DNA of 64,000 nt from contig NZ_JANATA010000005.1 in assembly GCF_024199005.1 (NCBI RefSeq), forward strand, positions 1-64,000, read 5' to 3'. The notes under the pieces are model-generated. The model was not told the DNA's origin and did not search any database. It worked only from the letters and a program-made list of their open reading frames with translations. The DNA comes from Opacimonas viscosa (lineage in GTDB: Bacteria; Pseudomonadota; Gammaproteobacteria; Enterobacterales; Alteromonadaceae). Positions 29,826-40,339 of this stretch are shown one piece after another. A program made the position numbers and the translations under genes. The number at the start of each line of letters is the position of its first letter. Within the stretch, counting starts at the first letter, position 1.

Positions 29826-30709
29826 ATAAAACAATCAAAATCGGTGTTGTCCAACAAGCAATTTCTGACAATAACAAACAACAAAACTGGTCAGAGTCTG
29901 CACATCAAATCAGAGCATTAGCTGCTCAAGGTGCTCGATGTATCTTACTGCAAGAATTACATTCGACTTTGTATTTTTGTCAGACAGAAGATGTCGACGT
30001 ATTTGATTTGGCTGAGCCACTAGAAGGTGATGGTCATGCATTTTTCGGTAGCTTAGCCGCTGAACTCAATATTGTATTAATCACTAGCATGTTTGAAAAA
30101 CGTGCATCTGGTTTATATCACAATACCGCAGTGGTGTATGATTGTAGCGCAGAGATTGCGGGGACCTACCGCAAAATGCACATCCCAGATGATCCTGGCT
30201 TTTATGAAAAGTTTTATTTTACACCCGGAGACTTGGGCTTCACGCCGATTGCGACGTCGATTGGTAAATTAGGGGTTTTAGTGTGTTGGGACCAATGGTA
30301 TCCAGAAGCCGCTCGCCTGATGGCCATGGCCGGTGCCGATATCTTATTTTATCCCACAGCCATTGGTTGGGACAAAAATGATACCCCAGATGAACAAGCT
30401 AGACAGCGTGATGCATGGCAAATTATCCAACGTGGCCATGCGGTTGCAAATTCCGTCCCTGTTGTGGTTGCCAACCGAACTGGTTTTGAAAAGTCACCAG
30501 TGGATGACAGTGGTATTGAATTTTGGGGGACGAGTTTTGTGGCAGGGCCACAAGGTGAACTCCTAGCAGAAGCCAGTACGGATCAGGCAGAGAATTTATT
30601 AGTCGACGTTGACTTGAGTAGAACTGAAAACGTCAAACGCATCTGGCCGTATTTCAGAGACCGTAGAATCGATGCGTATGACGAAATTAACCAACGCTGG
30701 CGCAATTAA
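29822..30709 (+). CDS. aguB: N-carbamoylputrescine amidase
   Basis: This 295-aa nitrilase-superfamily hydrolase releases putrescine from N-carbamoylputrescine. The Glu-Lys-Cys triad is visible in LLQELHST (E about 43), [11 protein letters not shown] (K about 120) and [12 protein letters not shown] (C about 157). It starts within the aguA stop codon. Its last codons overlap the stop of the convergent chemoreceptor gene by 4 nt. Confidence 0.95.
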   Translation: MNKTIKIGVVQQAISDNNKQQNWSESAHQIRALAAQGARCILLQELHSTLYFCQTEDVDVFDLAEPLEGDGHAFFGSLAAELNIVLITSMFEKRASGLYHNTAVVYDCSAEIAGTYRKMHIPDDPGFYEKFYFTPGDLGFTPIATSIGKLGVLVCWDQWYPEAARLMAMAGADILFYPTAIGWDKNDTPDEQARQRDAWQIIQRGHAVANSVPVVVANRTGFEKSPVDDSGIEFWGTSFVAGPQGELLAEASTDQAENLLVDVDLSRTENVKRIWPYFRDRRIDAYDEINQRWRN

Positions 30710-32688
30710 TGTTTAAATGAATCCACTGAATTTTGTAGCTCTTGTCCGGTTTGGGTAAAATGCTGACGAATGGATTCTATCTTTTTAGTTGCTGCTAACT
30801 CTCGAGTGGCAGCATCGAGTACTTGGTGAGTTTGCTTAGCTATTTGTTTACTTACTTGAGACTGTTGAGTTGACACAGCTGCAAACTGAATAGCTTGTTG
30901 ATTAAGGACATCCGCTTCATTTTGTAGCTCTTCAGCAATTTGTTTCGCTTGATTCACTTTTTCAACCGACGTATCAATACTTTTCTGGCCGTCACTTACG
31001 GCATGCGTCACTTGTTCTGAAGCAGATTGTAGTGCTTCTAATAAGTTGACGATTTCCTCAGTTGAGTCTTTGGAGCGCGTCGCTAAATTGCGAACTTCAT
31101 CAGCTACTACCGCAAAACCACGCCCATACTCACCCGCTCGAGCCGCTTCAATAGCAGCGTTTAACGCAAGGAGATTGGTTTGTTCTGATACTGCATTAAT
31201 TGTTGCCAAAATGCTGTTGATGGCATTGACTTGTTGGGCCGTTGCGTTCGCTTTTTCATTGATCACTGACATTTGAGTCGTCAGCATATCGATAGATGTT
31301 TGTGCCTCTTCGTTGACTTTTAGGGTTCGTTTTATCTGAGTTGCCAATGCATCACTCACTTTTTGTGTTTCAATTGCGGAACCCGATAACTCTTCGCTTG
31401 ATTGTGCCATCTCTTCAACCGCTGCCGCAATGCTGGTGGCATGTGCCTGTGTTTCTTGGGCATCATGCATAACTTCTTGGCTTACTTCATCAAACTCACC
31501 ACTGATGCTACTGGATGCACGTACTGACTGGGTCACGTGATCGAGCATCGTTTTGAATGAATTATGGGTACGATTAATCGAAATCGCCACTTGGGTAAGT
31601 TCGTTATTACCCGTCAATGCTAACGGTTGACTTAAATCCCCTGAATCAGCCACATATGCTAACTTTTTCATTAACGCTCGGAGTTGGGTTTTGAGCCCAA
31701 AAACCATTGATAAATTAATACCAATCACCAACAAAAGAGAGCCTATCGCGCCACCAATCAGCAGATACATGTGATTATTAGCCGTGTTGTAAATCTGGTT
31801 GGCCAATGCAACATTATATCCCCATCGTCCGTCAAGTAAGCCCTTCACTTGACCAATCTGTGTGGTAGCAACAGCAAACCATGCACTACTATCCACAGGT
31901 GGGTCAGTAAACTCGCCTGGGGCAGAATTCATAATAAACTGATGTACTTTTGCGATGTTTTGACTATTTTGGTCACGAATTATATTGTTAAAAGCAGTTA
32001 ATTCGTTTGCAGGTAAAATATTTTGTAGGTAAGTCGTGGCAGTTTGCATATCTGTTACATAATTTTGAATGTCCTTCTGCGCCACAGCATTGAAGGTCCC
32101 TTGTGCCAAAATACCGTTTATTTTACCTCTAGCTTGTCCAGCTCGCTCTTTTAACCAAGCCAAATGGATGGATTGCTCGATTGCTGCTTGTTGTTTTGGT
32201 GAGGTAATACTCGCCCGGAGCATGCTTATCGCATTGATTGAATAGGCATTAATTTGTGAATAACCATTAAACGCATTCTGCCCATTTAAATTATCAACTT
32301 CTTTACGAATCGCAGTTTTTTGTGAAAGCTTACCAAATAATGGTTGTAGAAGTCCTTTGATACTTGGATCGTTGAACGTATTTAGTGTTTCGCGCAGTTT
32401 TTGTTCTGCTGCATCTGCATTTCCGCGTTGGGTAATGACTTGTTGACGTCGATTCGCCGTGGGATTACCCAAGAACCCAGCGGTCAAACCACGCTCAACA
32501 GCGTGATTATGAGCCACTCCATCTAAGGTCTGCATCAAGTTTACGATGTTTTTAGAATGGGTCGCATTGTGGGCTTCAGAATTTAATTGTAAGCCTAACA
32601 AGGCACTAATGATGATAATACACAACACCGCAACGACGGCAGAAAATGTAGTTAAAGAAACAATGGTTAATCTAGACGCTAAATTCAT
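30706..32688 (-). CDS. Methyl-accepting chemotaxis protein with NIT sensor domain
   Basis: This 660-aa chemoreceptor has TM1 at about 9-34 and a periplasmic NIT (nitrate/nitrite-sensing type) domain at about 50-290. TM2 is at about 307-330, HAMP follows to about 385, and the signalling domain carries the hairpin tip [22 protein letters not shown] features include the [13 protein letters not shown] segment. There is no C-terminal CheR/CheB-binding pentapeptide. The ligand is not known. It stands convergent to aguB and alone on its strand. Confidence 0.9.
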   Translation of the reverse strand: MNLASRLTIVSLTTFSAVVAVLCIIIISALLGLQLNSEAHNATHSKNIVNLMQTLDGVAHNHAVERGLTAGFLGNPTANRRQQVITQRGNADAAEQKLRETLNTFNDPSIKGLLQPLFGKLSQKTAIRKEVDNLNGQNAFNGYSQINAYSINAISMLRASITSPKQQAAIEQSIHLAWLKERAGQARGKINGILAQGTFNAVAQKDIQNYVTDMQTATTYLQNILPANELTAFNNIIRDQNSQNIAKVHQFIMNSAPGEFTDPPVDSSAWFAVATTQIGQVKGLLDGRWGYNVALANQIYNTANNHMYLLIGGAIGSLLLVIGINLSMVFGLKTQLRALMKKLAYVADSGDLSQPLALTGNNELTQVAISINRTHNSFKTMLDHVTQSVRASSSISGEFDEVSQEVMHDAQETQAHATSIAAAVEEMAQSSEELSGSAIETQKVSDALATQIKRTLKVNEEAQTSIDMLTTQMSVINEKANATAQQVNAINSILATINAVSEQTNLLALNAAIEAARAGEYGRGFAVVADEVRNLATRSKDSTEEIVNLLEALQSASEQVTHAVSDGQKSIDTSVEKVNQAKQIAEELQNEADVLNQQAIQFAAVSTQQSQVSKQIAKQTHQVLDAATRELAATKKIESIRQHFTQTGQELQNSVDSFKH

Positions 32689-32896
32689 GGATATACCTAT
32701 TATAGAAGTACATCCTGTACAGCAATATGAAGTTTAAATGCGGAGGATCCGCGCTGTCGCCTGCAAATATCAGTACTCTGCAGTACGAAACATTCTTGTT
32801 ATCTAAAGATATCGTACATGTAATAAAAAGCTTGAGAGAATTCTCTTACATTCATTACTAACAAAGCTTAGTCAATTTTGTAGGTTTTGCCATAAA

Positions 32897-33640
32897 TTAA
32901 AGAGCGTAAATTTTATCTTGATACGTCAAAACATATTTACGGGCAGGTTTTGCCACAACATTATCTAAGGCAGATTCATTGACATCTAATCCACCTGTAA
33001 ATGCACCAATACCAGGCATAATCAGAGTCGTGTCATCATGTACAAAACACTTCCCGTACATAGAATGGCGTTTGATTGTGACACTCATTTTAGGATGAAA
33101 ATGTCCGATAATCTGAAATTCGGAATCAGCATGTTCTAATCCCATAGCAGTTTCCGGCTCGTGGGCGAGCATGATATTATCAAGGACTAAATGATGCTGC
33201 CTATCGCCACCAAAATGCCATGGAATTTCGGGGTCGTGATTCCCCAATATCCAAGTCCATTTTGTAGCCTGTTTGATCAGTCCCTGCAAAGCAGCGATAT
33301 CTTTGCCTAACATACGTTGACCTGCGTGCAGATCATGAAAGCTATCGCCTAAACACACAACATGCTCCGGTGCATAACAAATCATCAACTCTGCAATACG
33401 ACTGATCGTCGTGATTGTGTCATAAGTCGGTATGGGGTTGGCGAATTGTTTGAGAAAACTGCCTTTTTCGAAATGACAGTCAGACACAATCAAGGTTTTA
33501 TGTTTAGGCCAAAATAACCCACCACTAGCATCGGCAATCCAAATTTGTCTAGCAAACCGAAACGGTGTCGCTTGCTGCGTAGAAATTCTCTGCTCTACTT
33601 TACTCGGTGCTTCGTGTATTGGTTGGGTAGTGGTTAGCAT
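32897..33640 (-). CDS. pdeM: Ligase-associated DNA repair endonuclease PdeM
   Basis: This 247-aa calcineurin-like metallophosphoesterase has metal motifs SDCHFEKG (D54, H56), GDSFHD, GNHDPE and GHFHP. It belongs to the ligase-associated set, in which PdeM, an MBL exonuclease, a DEXH helicase and an ATP-dependent ligase are encoded together (characterised in Pseudomonas putida). It lies 146 nt downstream of the helicase gene on the same strand. The spacer holds a 15-bp direct repeat (33699-33731). Confidence 0.9.
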   Translation of the reverse strand: MLTTTQPIHEAPSKVEQRISTQQATPFRFARQIWIADASGGLFWPKHKTLIVSDCHFEKGSFLKQFANPIPTYDTITTISRIAELMICYAPEHVVCLGDSFHDLHAGQRMLGKDIAALQGLIKQATKWTWILGNHDPEIPWHFGGDRQHHLVLDNIMLAHEPETAMGLEHADSEFQIIGHFHPKMSVTIKRHSMYGKCFVHDDTTLIMPGIGAFTGGLDVNESALDNVVAKPARKYVLTYQDKIYAL

Positions 33641-33698
33641 CTAAACATTATCACCTTACATGGAATATTTTAGCTTTAACAAATTTAGGTACATTAAT

Positions 33699-33731
33699 AA
33701 TACAGCACATAGAAACAATACAGCACATAGA
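33699..33731. repeat. Two direct copies of a 15-bp sequence, 18-bp period
   Basis: AATACAGCACATAGA occurs at 33699-33713 and again at 33717-33731 in the spacer between the helicase and pdeM. It is probably a small duplication. No function is evident. Confidence 0.8.
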
Positions 33732-33786
33732 CAGAATTTTGCGTATTTTTATTGATACCTAAGTAATAAGTTGCTGCAAGCACAGA

Positions 33787-36240
33787 CTATTCAGAGCTCA
33801 GCAATGCTCTCACCTCAGCCATCATAGTTTGTGCCTCATCATACAAACTCGCTTGTTCTAGCAGGGCTTGCTGTCCGCTCCCTTTAATCACCTCACTGCG
33901 GACATTTAGCACAATTGGGATAGCCATTGGTGATACTTTGGGGAGTTCGACAAAATCTATCTTGTCGACATACCGGATTAACAAACCAGCCAGACGCTGT
34001 AAATCCAATAATTCTCTCTCTGCATCCTCACGAGTCACTTTTAATAAAATATGATCAGGGTCATGCTCTCTTAAAGTATCATAGATGAGATCTGTAGAAA
34101 ATGTGACTTGTTTCATTGTTTTACGCGTTCCGTGATAAGTTTGCTCGGTCAGACCACTCACCATGGCAACATGTCGAAAAGAGCGTTTTAACATCGGTGA
34201 TGAAAGCATCCAGTCTTCTAATTCATCACCTAAAATATCCGGATGAAACAGTGCTAGCATTTGTTGCTCACTGATGGCTTTTAGGGAACAAATAGATAAA
34301 CCATAATCGGTAATACTAAAACTCAGAGGCTGCAACCCTAATTTTTCCATACGTTTAGTGATCAACATACCCAAGGTTTGATTAGCACTGCGTCCCTCAA
34401 AAGTATAAATCAACGAATATTGGGCCTGACGATAAGGGAAATGCTCGATCATGACGCGTTTGGGTGAAGGGATATGAGAAAACTCACGTTGACATTCTAA
34501 CCACTCTTTTACTTGCATAGGTAATCCAGCCCAGCGTTTGGGTTCGTTTAGCAGTTGGCGAACGGCATCTGCTAGAAAGCTAGATAAGGGCATATTCCCA
34601 CCCACAAAACTGGGTATTTTGGGCTCTTTTGCTTTGGCTGGATACGCTTCTACACACATATCCTTGATCCCGTCAAACTGCAACACTTCCCCCGCAAATA
34701 AAAAAGTATCACCAGGGACGAGCTGCTGGGCAAAATACTCCTCAATCTCGCCCACAATTTTACCTGAATGTGCGCGTCGCAAACGTTTTACTTTTAAACG
34801 CCCCGCTTCGACTATCACTCCAATATTTTGCCGGTGCCGCATAATGACGCGTCGATTTGCCGGTTCATACAGACCGTCCTCATTCAGTACCAAGCGATGA
34901 AAACGATCGTAGTGACTCAAAGTGTATCCGCCATCAATGGTGAACTGCCAAAGTTGGTTAAATATCTCTTTTTCTAACCCTGAATATGGCGTAGCCAGTA
35001 AACAAATCTCGTAGATTTCATCTGGCAAAGCAGGCTTCGCACACACACAATTCACAATAAACTGCGGCAAGATATCTAATGCACCAGGGTAAATAGGTTC
35101 AGCATCCATTTGTCCATGTTCTATCGCGTGCATCGCGCTCAAGGCTTCCAATGCCTCAAACCGATTACCCGGCACCAGCATGGCCTGACTAGGTGTATCT
35201 AAAGTATGATTGGAACGCCCTATCCTTTGCAATAAACGACTCACCCCTTTGGGTGCGCCAACTTGCAACACTAAATCAACATTGCCCCAATCAATGCCTA
35301 ACTCTAATGCCGAGGTCGATACCACCGCCCTAATCAAACCCTGCGCCATCATATTTTCTGTTTTGTGACGTTGCTCACGACTTAAGGCACCGTGGTAGAT
35401 AGCAATGGGTAAACCCAAGGTATTCTTTTCCCACAAGTTTTGAAAAATAAGTTCTGCTTGGGCACGTGTATTGACAAAAATTAGCGAGGTTTTTGCTGTT
35501 TGGATCTTGTCATAAATATCATTAATCGCATACGTCGCCATATGTCCACCAAAGGGAATATGTGCTTCTGTTTCTAGTAATTCTACCGTCGGTTTCGTTA
35601 ATTGTTCACAAATATGGACCTGTGCAGGTGTCCCTGTTGGCCCTAACCAAGCTGCCAGTAAAGCCGGATCGGCGACAGTTGCTGACAATCCAATCCGCAT
35701 AAAATCGGGGTTAATTGAGGCCAACCGTGCCAAAGCCAAAGACGTAAAATCTCCGCGTTTACTTGGGGCGATGCTGTGCGCTTCATCGATAATCACCGTC
35801 TGCAGTTTGCCAAACATTTTATCTGCATCGGCATAAGAGAGGAGTAACATCAAAGATTCAGGTGTGGTTAACAGGATATTCGGCGGCTTTTTTCGCTGTC
35901 GAGTGCGTTTATGAGCTGGTGTATCACCCGTTCTGGTTTCAATGGTAATAGCCAAGCCCATCTCCTCCACCGGCACGACTAAATTGCGTTGAATATCATG
36001 CGTCAGTGCCTTTAGCGGTGAAATATACAAAGTATGTAGACCTTGGCGTGGATGCTCATATAAATCGATCAGAGACGGTAAAAACCCAGATAAGGTCTTC
36101 CCTGCACCTGTTGGCGCAATCAACAAAGTGGACTGTTTAGCTTGAGCAAACTCAAGCATGCTCGCTTGATAATCACGCAACTGCCATTTTTGTTGCGTAA
36201 ACCATTTCTGGAATGGTTTGGGTAAACACTTCAAAGACAC
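33787..36240 (-). CDS. Ligase-associated DEXH-box DNA helicase (Lhr-Core type)
   Basis: With the GTG at 36240 this is 817 aa, the usual length for ligase-associated Lhr-Core helicases. GTG is preceded by GGAAA 7 nt upstream, and the frame is open a further 27 codons without similarity. Motifs are APTGAGKTLSG (about 50), IDEAHSIAPSKRG, GLSATVAD, STSALELGIDWG and RIGRSNH, followed by the Lhr winged-helix and beta-barrel region. It is a 3'-5' ssDNA translocase by family. It is divergent from the exonuclease-ligase pair. An 8-bp inverted repeat overlaps its ribosome binding site. Confidence 0.9.
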   Translation of the reverse strand: MSLKCLPKPFQKWFTQQKWQLRDYQASMLEFAQAKQSTLLIAPTGAGKTLSGFLPSLIDLYEHPRQGLHTLYISPLKALTHDIQRNLVVPVEEMGLAITIETRTGDTPAHKRTRQRKKPPNILLTTPESLMLLLSYADADKMFGKLQTVIIDEAHSIAPSKRGDFTSLALARLASINPDFMRIGLSATVADPALLAAWLGPTGTPAQVHICEQLTKPTVELLETEAHIPFGGHMATYAINDIYDKIQTAKTSLIFVNTRAQAELIFQNLWEKNTLGLPIAIYHGALSREQRHKTENMMAQGLIRAVVSTSALELGIDWGNVDLVLQVGAPKGVSRLLQRIGRSNHTLDTPSQAMLVPGNRFEALEALSAMHAIEHGQMDAEPIYPGALDILPQFIVNCVCAKPALPDEIYEICLLATPYSGLEKEIFNQLWQFTIDGGYTLSHYDRFHRLVLNEDGLYEPANRRVIMRHRQNIGVIVEAGRLKVKRLRRAHSGKIVGEIEEYFAQQLVPGDTFLFAGEVLQFDGIKDMCVEAYPAKAKEPKIPSFVGGNMPLSSFLADAVRQLLNEPKRWAGLPMQVKEWLECQREFSHIPSPKRVMIEHFPYRQAQYSLIYTFEGRSANQTLGMLITKRMEKLGLQPLSFSITDYGLSICSLKAISEQQMLALFHPDILGDELEDWMLSSPMLKRSFRHVAMVSGLTEQTYHGTRKTMKQVTFSTDLIYDTLREHDPDHILLKVTREDAERELLDLQRLAGLLIRYVDKIDFVELPKVSPMAIPIVLNVRSEVIKGSGQQALLEQASLYDEAQTMMAEVRALLSSE

Positions 36241-36245
36241 GGTTG

Positions 36246-36278
36246 TTTCCGTAGATATTTTATATATGCATACGGAAA
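36246..36278. promoter_or_regulatory. 8-bp inverted repeat with AT-rich 17-bp spacer at the helicase start
   Basis: TTTCCGTA (36246-36253) and TACGGAAA (36271-36278) are perfect inverted copies separated by an A/T-rich 17-bp stretch containing TATAAA on the minus strand. One arm carries the helicase ribosome binding site GGAAA. It could be a dimeric-repressor operator over the promoter, or an mRNA hairpin that hides the ribosome binding site. I see no LexA box (CTGT-N8-ACAG) in the divergent region. Confidence 0.5.
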
Positions 36279-36413
36279 TCCACAAAACAGGATCGACATA
36301 ATGTGGATAATCTGCACCCAAATAGATCGTAACAGTGACTTAAAACGTAACAAAATCATCTCTAACAGTGGACCTTTGCATTGTCGTTAAACACCGTCAA
36401 CTCACACTACAAA

Positions 36414-37442
36414 ATGCCTCTTACCAAACATAACCACCCAGAGCATTGGATTCAAGTACGACCAGCGGGTTTGTACTGTATCCCAGCAGAGACGTATATT
36501 GACCCATGGCAAGCAGTAGAAAATGCCATTATTACCCACGGGCATGCCGACCATGCTCGCGCCGGCCATGAAAATGTGTGGGCAACACCTGCTACGATGG
36601 CGATTATGAGAGTGCGTTATGGTGAACAGCACAGTCCGGCCCAACACCATATTGAATTTGGGGAACGGATCCAACTGCCAGGCGCGGAGCCTGTATTTAT
36701 GACATTTTATCCGGCCGGCCATATTTTGGGCTCAGCACAGGTTTTACTGGAGTATCGTGGCGCTCGCTTAGTCATGACCGGCGATTACAAAAGAACCCCT
36801 GATCCTAGCTGCGAACCTTTTGTTGCGATCCCCTGTGATGTGTTTATCACTGAAGCCACGTTCGGTTTACCGGTATTTCAGCATCCTCCGATTCAACATG
36901 AAATACAAAAACTGTTAAGCTCATTAGCGCGTTTCTCTGAACGTACTCATCTTGTTGGAGTGTATGCATTAGGCAAATGTCAGCGGGTTTTGTTGGGACT
37001 GCGTGAAGCCGGCTATACCAAACCCATCTACCTACATGGCGCCATGCTAAAACTAGTGCAGTTATACCAAACATTTGGCTTTGATTTTGGGGAATGTATC
37101 GCTGTCAGTGACGTCTCAGATCTGAATCTCTTGGCCGGTGAAGTTGTGTTAGCACCGCCTTCTGCATTAACTGACCGGTGGTCGCGTAAACTCCCTAATG
37201 TACTGACTGGTATGGCTTCAGGCTGGATGCAAATTCGCGCACGGACCAAACAAAAAGGCGCTGAACTACCACTGATGATTTCTGATCATTGTGACTGGCA
37301 AGAACTGTTAGATAGTATTAGTGAAGTGAACCCACAAGAAGTATGGGTTACCCATGGCCGTGAAGATGCGCTCATGCACCAAGCTCAAAAAATGGGTTAT
37401 GTAGCACGAGCTTTGCGCTTGGTGGGGTATGATGATGAATAA
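36414..37442 (+). CDS. Ligase-associated DNA damage response exonuclease (MBL fold)
   Basis: From ATG at 36414 this is 342 aa; a TTG 33 nt upstream is an alternative start. It is a metallo-beta-lactamase/beta-CASP-like nuclease with the metal motif THGHADH (41-47), GHILGSAQ and TGDYKR. The family member of the P. putida cluster is a manganese-dependent nuclease. It overlaps the ligase start by 8-14 nt and is therefore translationally coupled to it. Confidence 0.9.
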   Translation: MPLTKHNHPEHWIQVRPAGLYCIPAETYIDPWQAVENAIITHGHADHARAGHENVWATPATMAIMRVRYGEQHSPAQHHIEFGERIQLPGAEPVFMTFYPAGHILGSAQVLLEYRGARLVMTGDYKRTPDPSCEPFVAIPCDVFITEATFGLPVFQHPPIQHEIQKLLSSLARFSERTHLVGVYALGKCQRVLLGLREAGYTKPIYLHGAMLKLVQLYQTFGFDFGECIAVSDVSDLNLLAGEVVLAPPSALTDRWSRKLPNVLTGMASGWMQIRARTKQKGAELPLMISDHCDWQELLDSISEVNPQEVWVTHGREDALMHQAQKMGYVARALRLVGYDDE

Positions 37443-39117
37443 ACTCAGTGAGCTATTTGATGCCTTGTATTTCACTGCATCAAATAAAGCCAAAAGTGTA
37501 TTGTTAAGAGAATATTTAGCCACTACTTGTGACCCAGAGCGAGGCTGGGCTATTGCAGCGTTAGCTGGAACGTTACAGTTTACTCACTATAAACGCAACA
37601 CGGTCAAAAAATTGATCTTGGAACGAGTTGATCCCGTGCTTTTTGCCTTGTCTTACGACTATGTTGGGGAAATGAGTGAGACCGTGGCACACCTCTGGCC
37701 AAATGAGCCTGACCCTGATTTTGTCATGCCCACACTTAGCGAGTTTGTCGCTTTTATGCAAACAGCAAAAAAGTCAGAAATTGAAACTCAGCTGATATAC
37801 CTACTCAATAACTGTTCTCCCAACCTACGTTGGACTTTGTTGAAACTGGGGACTGGCGGCTTACGAGTTGGGTTATCGGCTCGGCGCTTAAAACACATTC
37901 TTGCTGAATACGGACAAAGTCATCAGGCTGCTGTCACAGTCCATGATATTGAAAATCTTTGGCATGGCCTCACACCACCCTATACGGATTTGCTGCTTTG
38001 GCTGGAAAATTCAGGGCCAAAACCGGATATTTCTGAGAAAGTAGTCTTTCACCCTGTCCTGCTAGCACACCCTTTGCAGGAAGACGATAAAGAAAAGGTT
38101 ACCTATACCGATTATTTAGCGGAATATAAATATGACGGTATTCGGGTACAAATTGTAGTGAAAGACACTGAAAAAGCGCTATTTTCCAGGACAGGTGATA
38201 ATATCAGTCATTCCTTTCCTGATGTCTTAGCAGATTTTAACTTACCGGGTGTCTATGACGGTGAACTCTTAGCAATGCGCGAGGGTGTCATTGGCTCTTT
38301 TAATGATTTACAACAACGGCTGAATAAGAAAAAGCCCAGTAAAAAACTTCAAGCTGAATACCCTTGTGGGCTGGTGTTGTATGATGCATTGTTTGTGCCT
38401 ACAAGCATTGTAGAGCCAAAAAAAGAAAAGCTAACCTGCCAAACCGAGCAATCCATCAAAAACATTTGCCACCTTACACTGGTAGAACGCAAACGGTATT
38501 TACGTGCAACTATGCAATGTTTTGAGTCCACAATCTCCTTATTCTCAGAAGCGTTTACCGTACACAATACAGCAGAGTTAGACCAACTGAGAACCGAAGC
38601 GTGTAGCGACCCATCAGGATATACCGAAGGCTTAATGCTCAAACGCAAAGACAGCCCCTATACTCCAGGAAGACCCAAAGGAGTGTGGTACAAATTCAAA
38701 CGCGATGCACAGTTAGTTGATGCGGTGATCATGTATGCTCAGCGTGGGCATGGCAAACGCTCATCTTTTTATTCAGACTTTACTTTTGGACTGTGGCAGA
38801 ACGACCCGGCACAGGACGCCCTCTCTGAACAACCGAAACTGTTACCCATTGGCAAGGCGTATTCTGGATTCACGGATATCGAATTAAAAGAGTTGGACAA
38901 ATGGGTACGCAAAAACACGATAGGACGTTTTGGTCCAGTAAAAGAGGTCAACAAAACACTCGTATTCGAGGTGGCATTTGACGCAGCTCACGCCTCGAAA
39001 AGGCATAAGTCTGGAGTGGCTTTGCGCTTTCCTAGAATTCATCGGATCCGCTGGGATAAACCCGCATTAGAAGCGGATACACTCCCTATATTCAAGAAAA
39101 CCCACCAAATTAAGTAA
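37429..39117 (+). CDS. ATP-dependent DNA ligase (repair cluster type)
   Basis: This 562-aa ligase begins with three tandem ATG codons after GGTGGGG; any could be the start (562, 561 or 560 aa). The N-terminal DNA-binding domain (about 1-205) precedes the adenylation domain, with the nucleophilic lysine K234 in KYDGIR and motif V VWYKFKR. The OB-fold C-terminus has RFPRIHRIRWDKP. It is not the NAD-dependent replicative LigA. By family it seals breaks in the ligase-associated pathway. Confidence 0.93.
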   Translation: MMMNKLSELFDALYFTASNKAKSVLLREYLATTCDPERGWAIAALAGTLQFTHYKRNTVKKLILERVDPVLFALSYDYVGEMSETVAHLWPNEPDPDFVMPTLSEFVAFMQTAKKSEIETQLIYLLNNCSPNLRWTLLKLGTGGLRVGLSARRLKHILAEYGQSHQAAVTVHDIENLWHGLTPPYTDLLLWLENSGPKPDISEKVVFHPVLLAHPLQEDDKEKVTYTDYLAEYKYDGIRVQIVVKDTEKALFSRTGDNISHSFPDVLADFNLPGVYDGELLAMREGVIGSFNDLQQRLNKKKPSKKLQAEYPCGLVLYDALFVPTSIVEPKKEKLTCQTEQSIKNICHLTLVERKRYLRATMQCFESTISLFSEAFTVHNTAELDQLRTEACSDPSGYTEGLMLKRKDSPYTPGRPKGVWYKFKRDAQLVDAVIMYAQRGHGKRSSFYSDFTFGLWQNDPAQDALSEQPKLLPIGKAYSGFTDIELKELDKWVRKNTIGRFGPVKEVNKTLVFEVAFDAAHASKRHKSGVALRFPRIHRIRWDKPALEADTLPIFKKTHQIK

Positions 39118-39211
39118 CCCACAGTTAGCATTTTGCAAACGGGAATGTTTACTTGTCTAAAATAGGCCCATAAATTGTTTTAACTGGATTTAAAAATGTT
39201 AAATGGACTCT

Positions 39212-39631
39212 TTATGCTGTTCGCTTGTACTCATCTTTTAGGTGCACATCGATCGCGTACAACACATCAGATCGATTAATGACGCCAATTAGGCAACCAC
39301 TATCATCGACAACCGGATACATCTTATAGCCGTCTTTCACAAACCGAGCCGTTAACTCTAAAATCGAATCATTCGGACTGACAGGTGAAACTTCGGTCAC
39401 CATTACTTCATCGACATGCGCAATTTGCTCACGATAATACGTAGAATCGAGCATTTGCTTTAAACAATCTTGTTCCGATAAAAAGCCAATCAAATTACCA
39501 GCAGCGTCTATGACTGGGCCACCAGACTGCTTGCTCGACAATAAAGCCTCAACGGCTTGTGCAATAGGCATTTCTGGTGAAAATTTCACTGGGCGCTTAT
39601 TCATGTAATCTTGAACTTTGAGAGATTCCAT
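39212..39631 (-). CDS. CBS-pair domain protein
   Basis: From ATG at 39631 (AAGGAT upstream) this is 139 aa, made of two CBS domains (about 7-62 and 75-132), beginning MESLKVQDYMNKRPVKFSP. The pair usually binds adenosyl ligands and regulates partner proteins. No fused effector domain is present. It is convergent with the ligase gene and lies 97 nt downstream of the GST gene. The partner is unknown. Confidence 0.85.
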   Translation of the reverse strand: MESLKVQDYMNKRPVKFSPEMPIAQAVEALLSSKQSGGPVIDAAGNLIGFLSEQDCLKQMLDSTYYREQIAHVDEVMVTEVSPVSPNDSILELTARFVKDGYKMYPVVDDSGCLIGVINRSDVLYAIDVHLKDEYKRTA

Positions 39632-39727
39632 AACTATCCTTATTGGGTAATGAGTCAACCTAAGCATAGTCCCATTAGCCCAAATTTCCAAGTAGAAAGC
39701 AACGATTTGAGTTCGCTTCTGGGCATG

Positions 39728-40339
39728 CTATGCTGAAACACTCTCACGTTCTTGTAACAAATCATACCAACGCTGGAGATGTACTTGCTCAGGTTGAATT
39801 CTGATTTTAACCACTCGAGCAAAATCTATCGCTGCGAGTGCGGTAATATCCGCAATCGAAAACGCATCTCCAGCCAAATACGTATTATCTGCTAGATGTT
39901 TGTTTAACATGTGCAAAAATTTTTGTGCATTGATGCCTGCTTCTTTGCCATATTCAGGGACTGGCGTCATACGATCCTTAAAATACCCCGTGCTATGCTG
40001 GAAACACATGCCGACTTGCATAAACAAATACAACTCTGCACGTTGTTGCCATTGCATGATCTGGGCTTTTTCAAGAGGGGTTTTACCTAGCAATGCAGGC
40101 TCAGGTTGCAGCGCTTCAAAATACTCGCAGATCGCCAAGGTTTCTGAAATACATGTACCATCATCAAGTTCCAATATCGGCACTTTTCCCAAAGGATTCT
40201 TGGCTCGCATTTCAGGGGTGAGATTAACGCCTTTAGCAATATCCACCTGGACGTACTCCATCGCAATCCCTTTTTCGGCCAAAAACATACGAACTCTCCG
40301 AGGAGTTGGCGCGGTTTTAGTATCATAAATTTTCATCAC
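39728..40339 (-). CDS. Glutathione S-transferase family protein
   Basis: This 203-aa protein has an N-terminal thioredoxin-like domain (KIYDTKTAPTPRRVRMFLAEKG, read in parts; cis-Pro in GKVPILELDDG; SETLAICEYFE) and a C-terminal helical domain (ADITALAAIDFA). The substrate is unknown. Its start overlaps the end of ubiG by 14-17 nt (two adjacent ATG codons), indicating translational coupling with ubiG. Confidence 0.88.
   Translation of the reverse strand: MMKIYDTKTAPTPRRVRMFLAEKGIAMEYVQVDIAKGVNLTPEMRAKNPLGKVPILELDDGTCISETLAICEYFEALQPEPALLGKTPLEKAQIMQWQQRAELYLFMQVGMCFQHSTGYFKDRMTPVPEYGKEAGINAQKFLHMLNKHLADNTYLAGDAFSIADITALAAIDFARVVKIRIQPEQVHLQRWYDLLQERESVSA

Noticed and set aside
36241-36413. 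LexA box in the divergent repair-gene control region
   Set aside because: I looked for CTGT-N8-ACAG on both strands and found only isolated half-sites.
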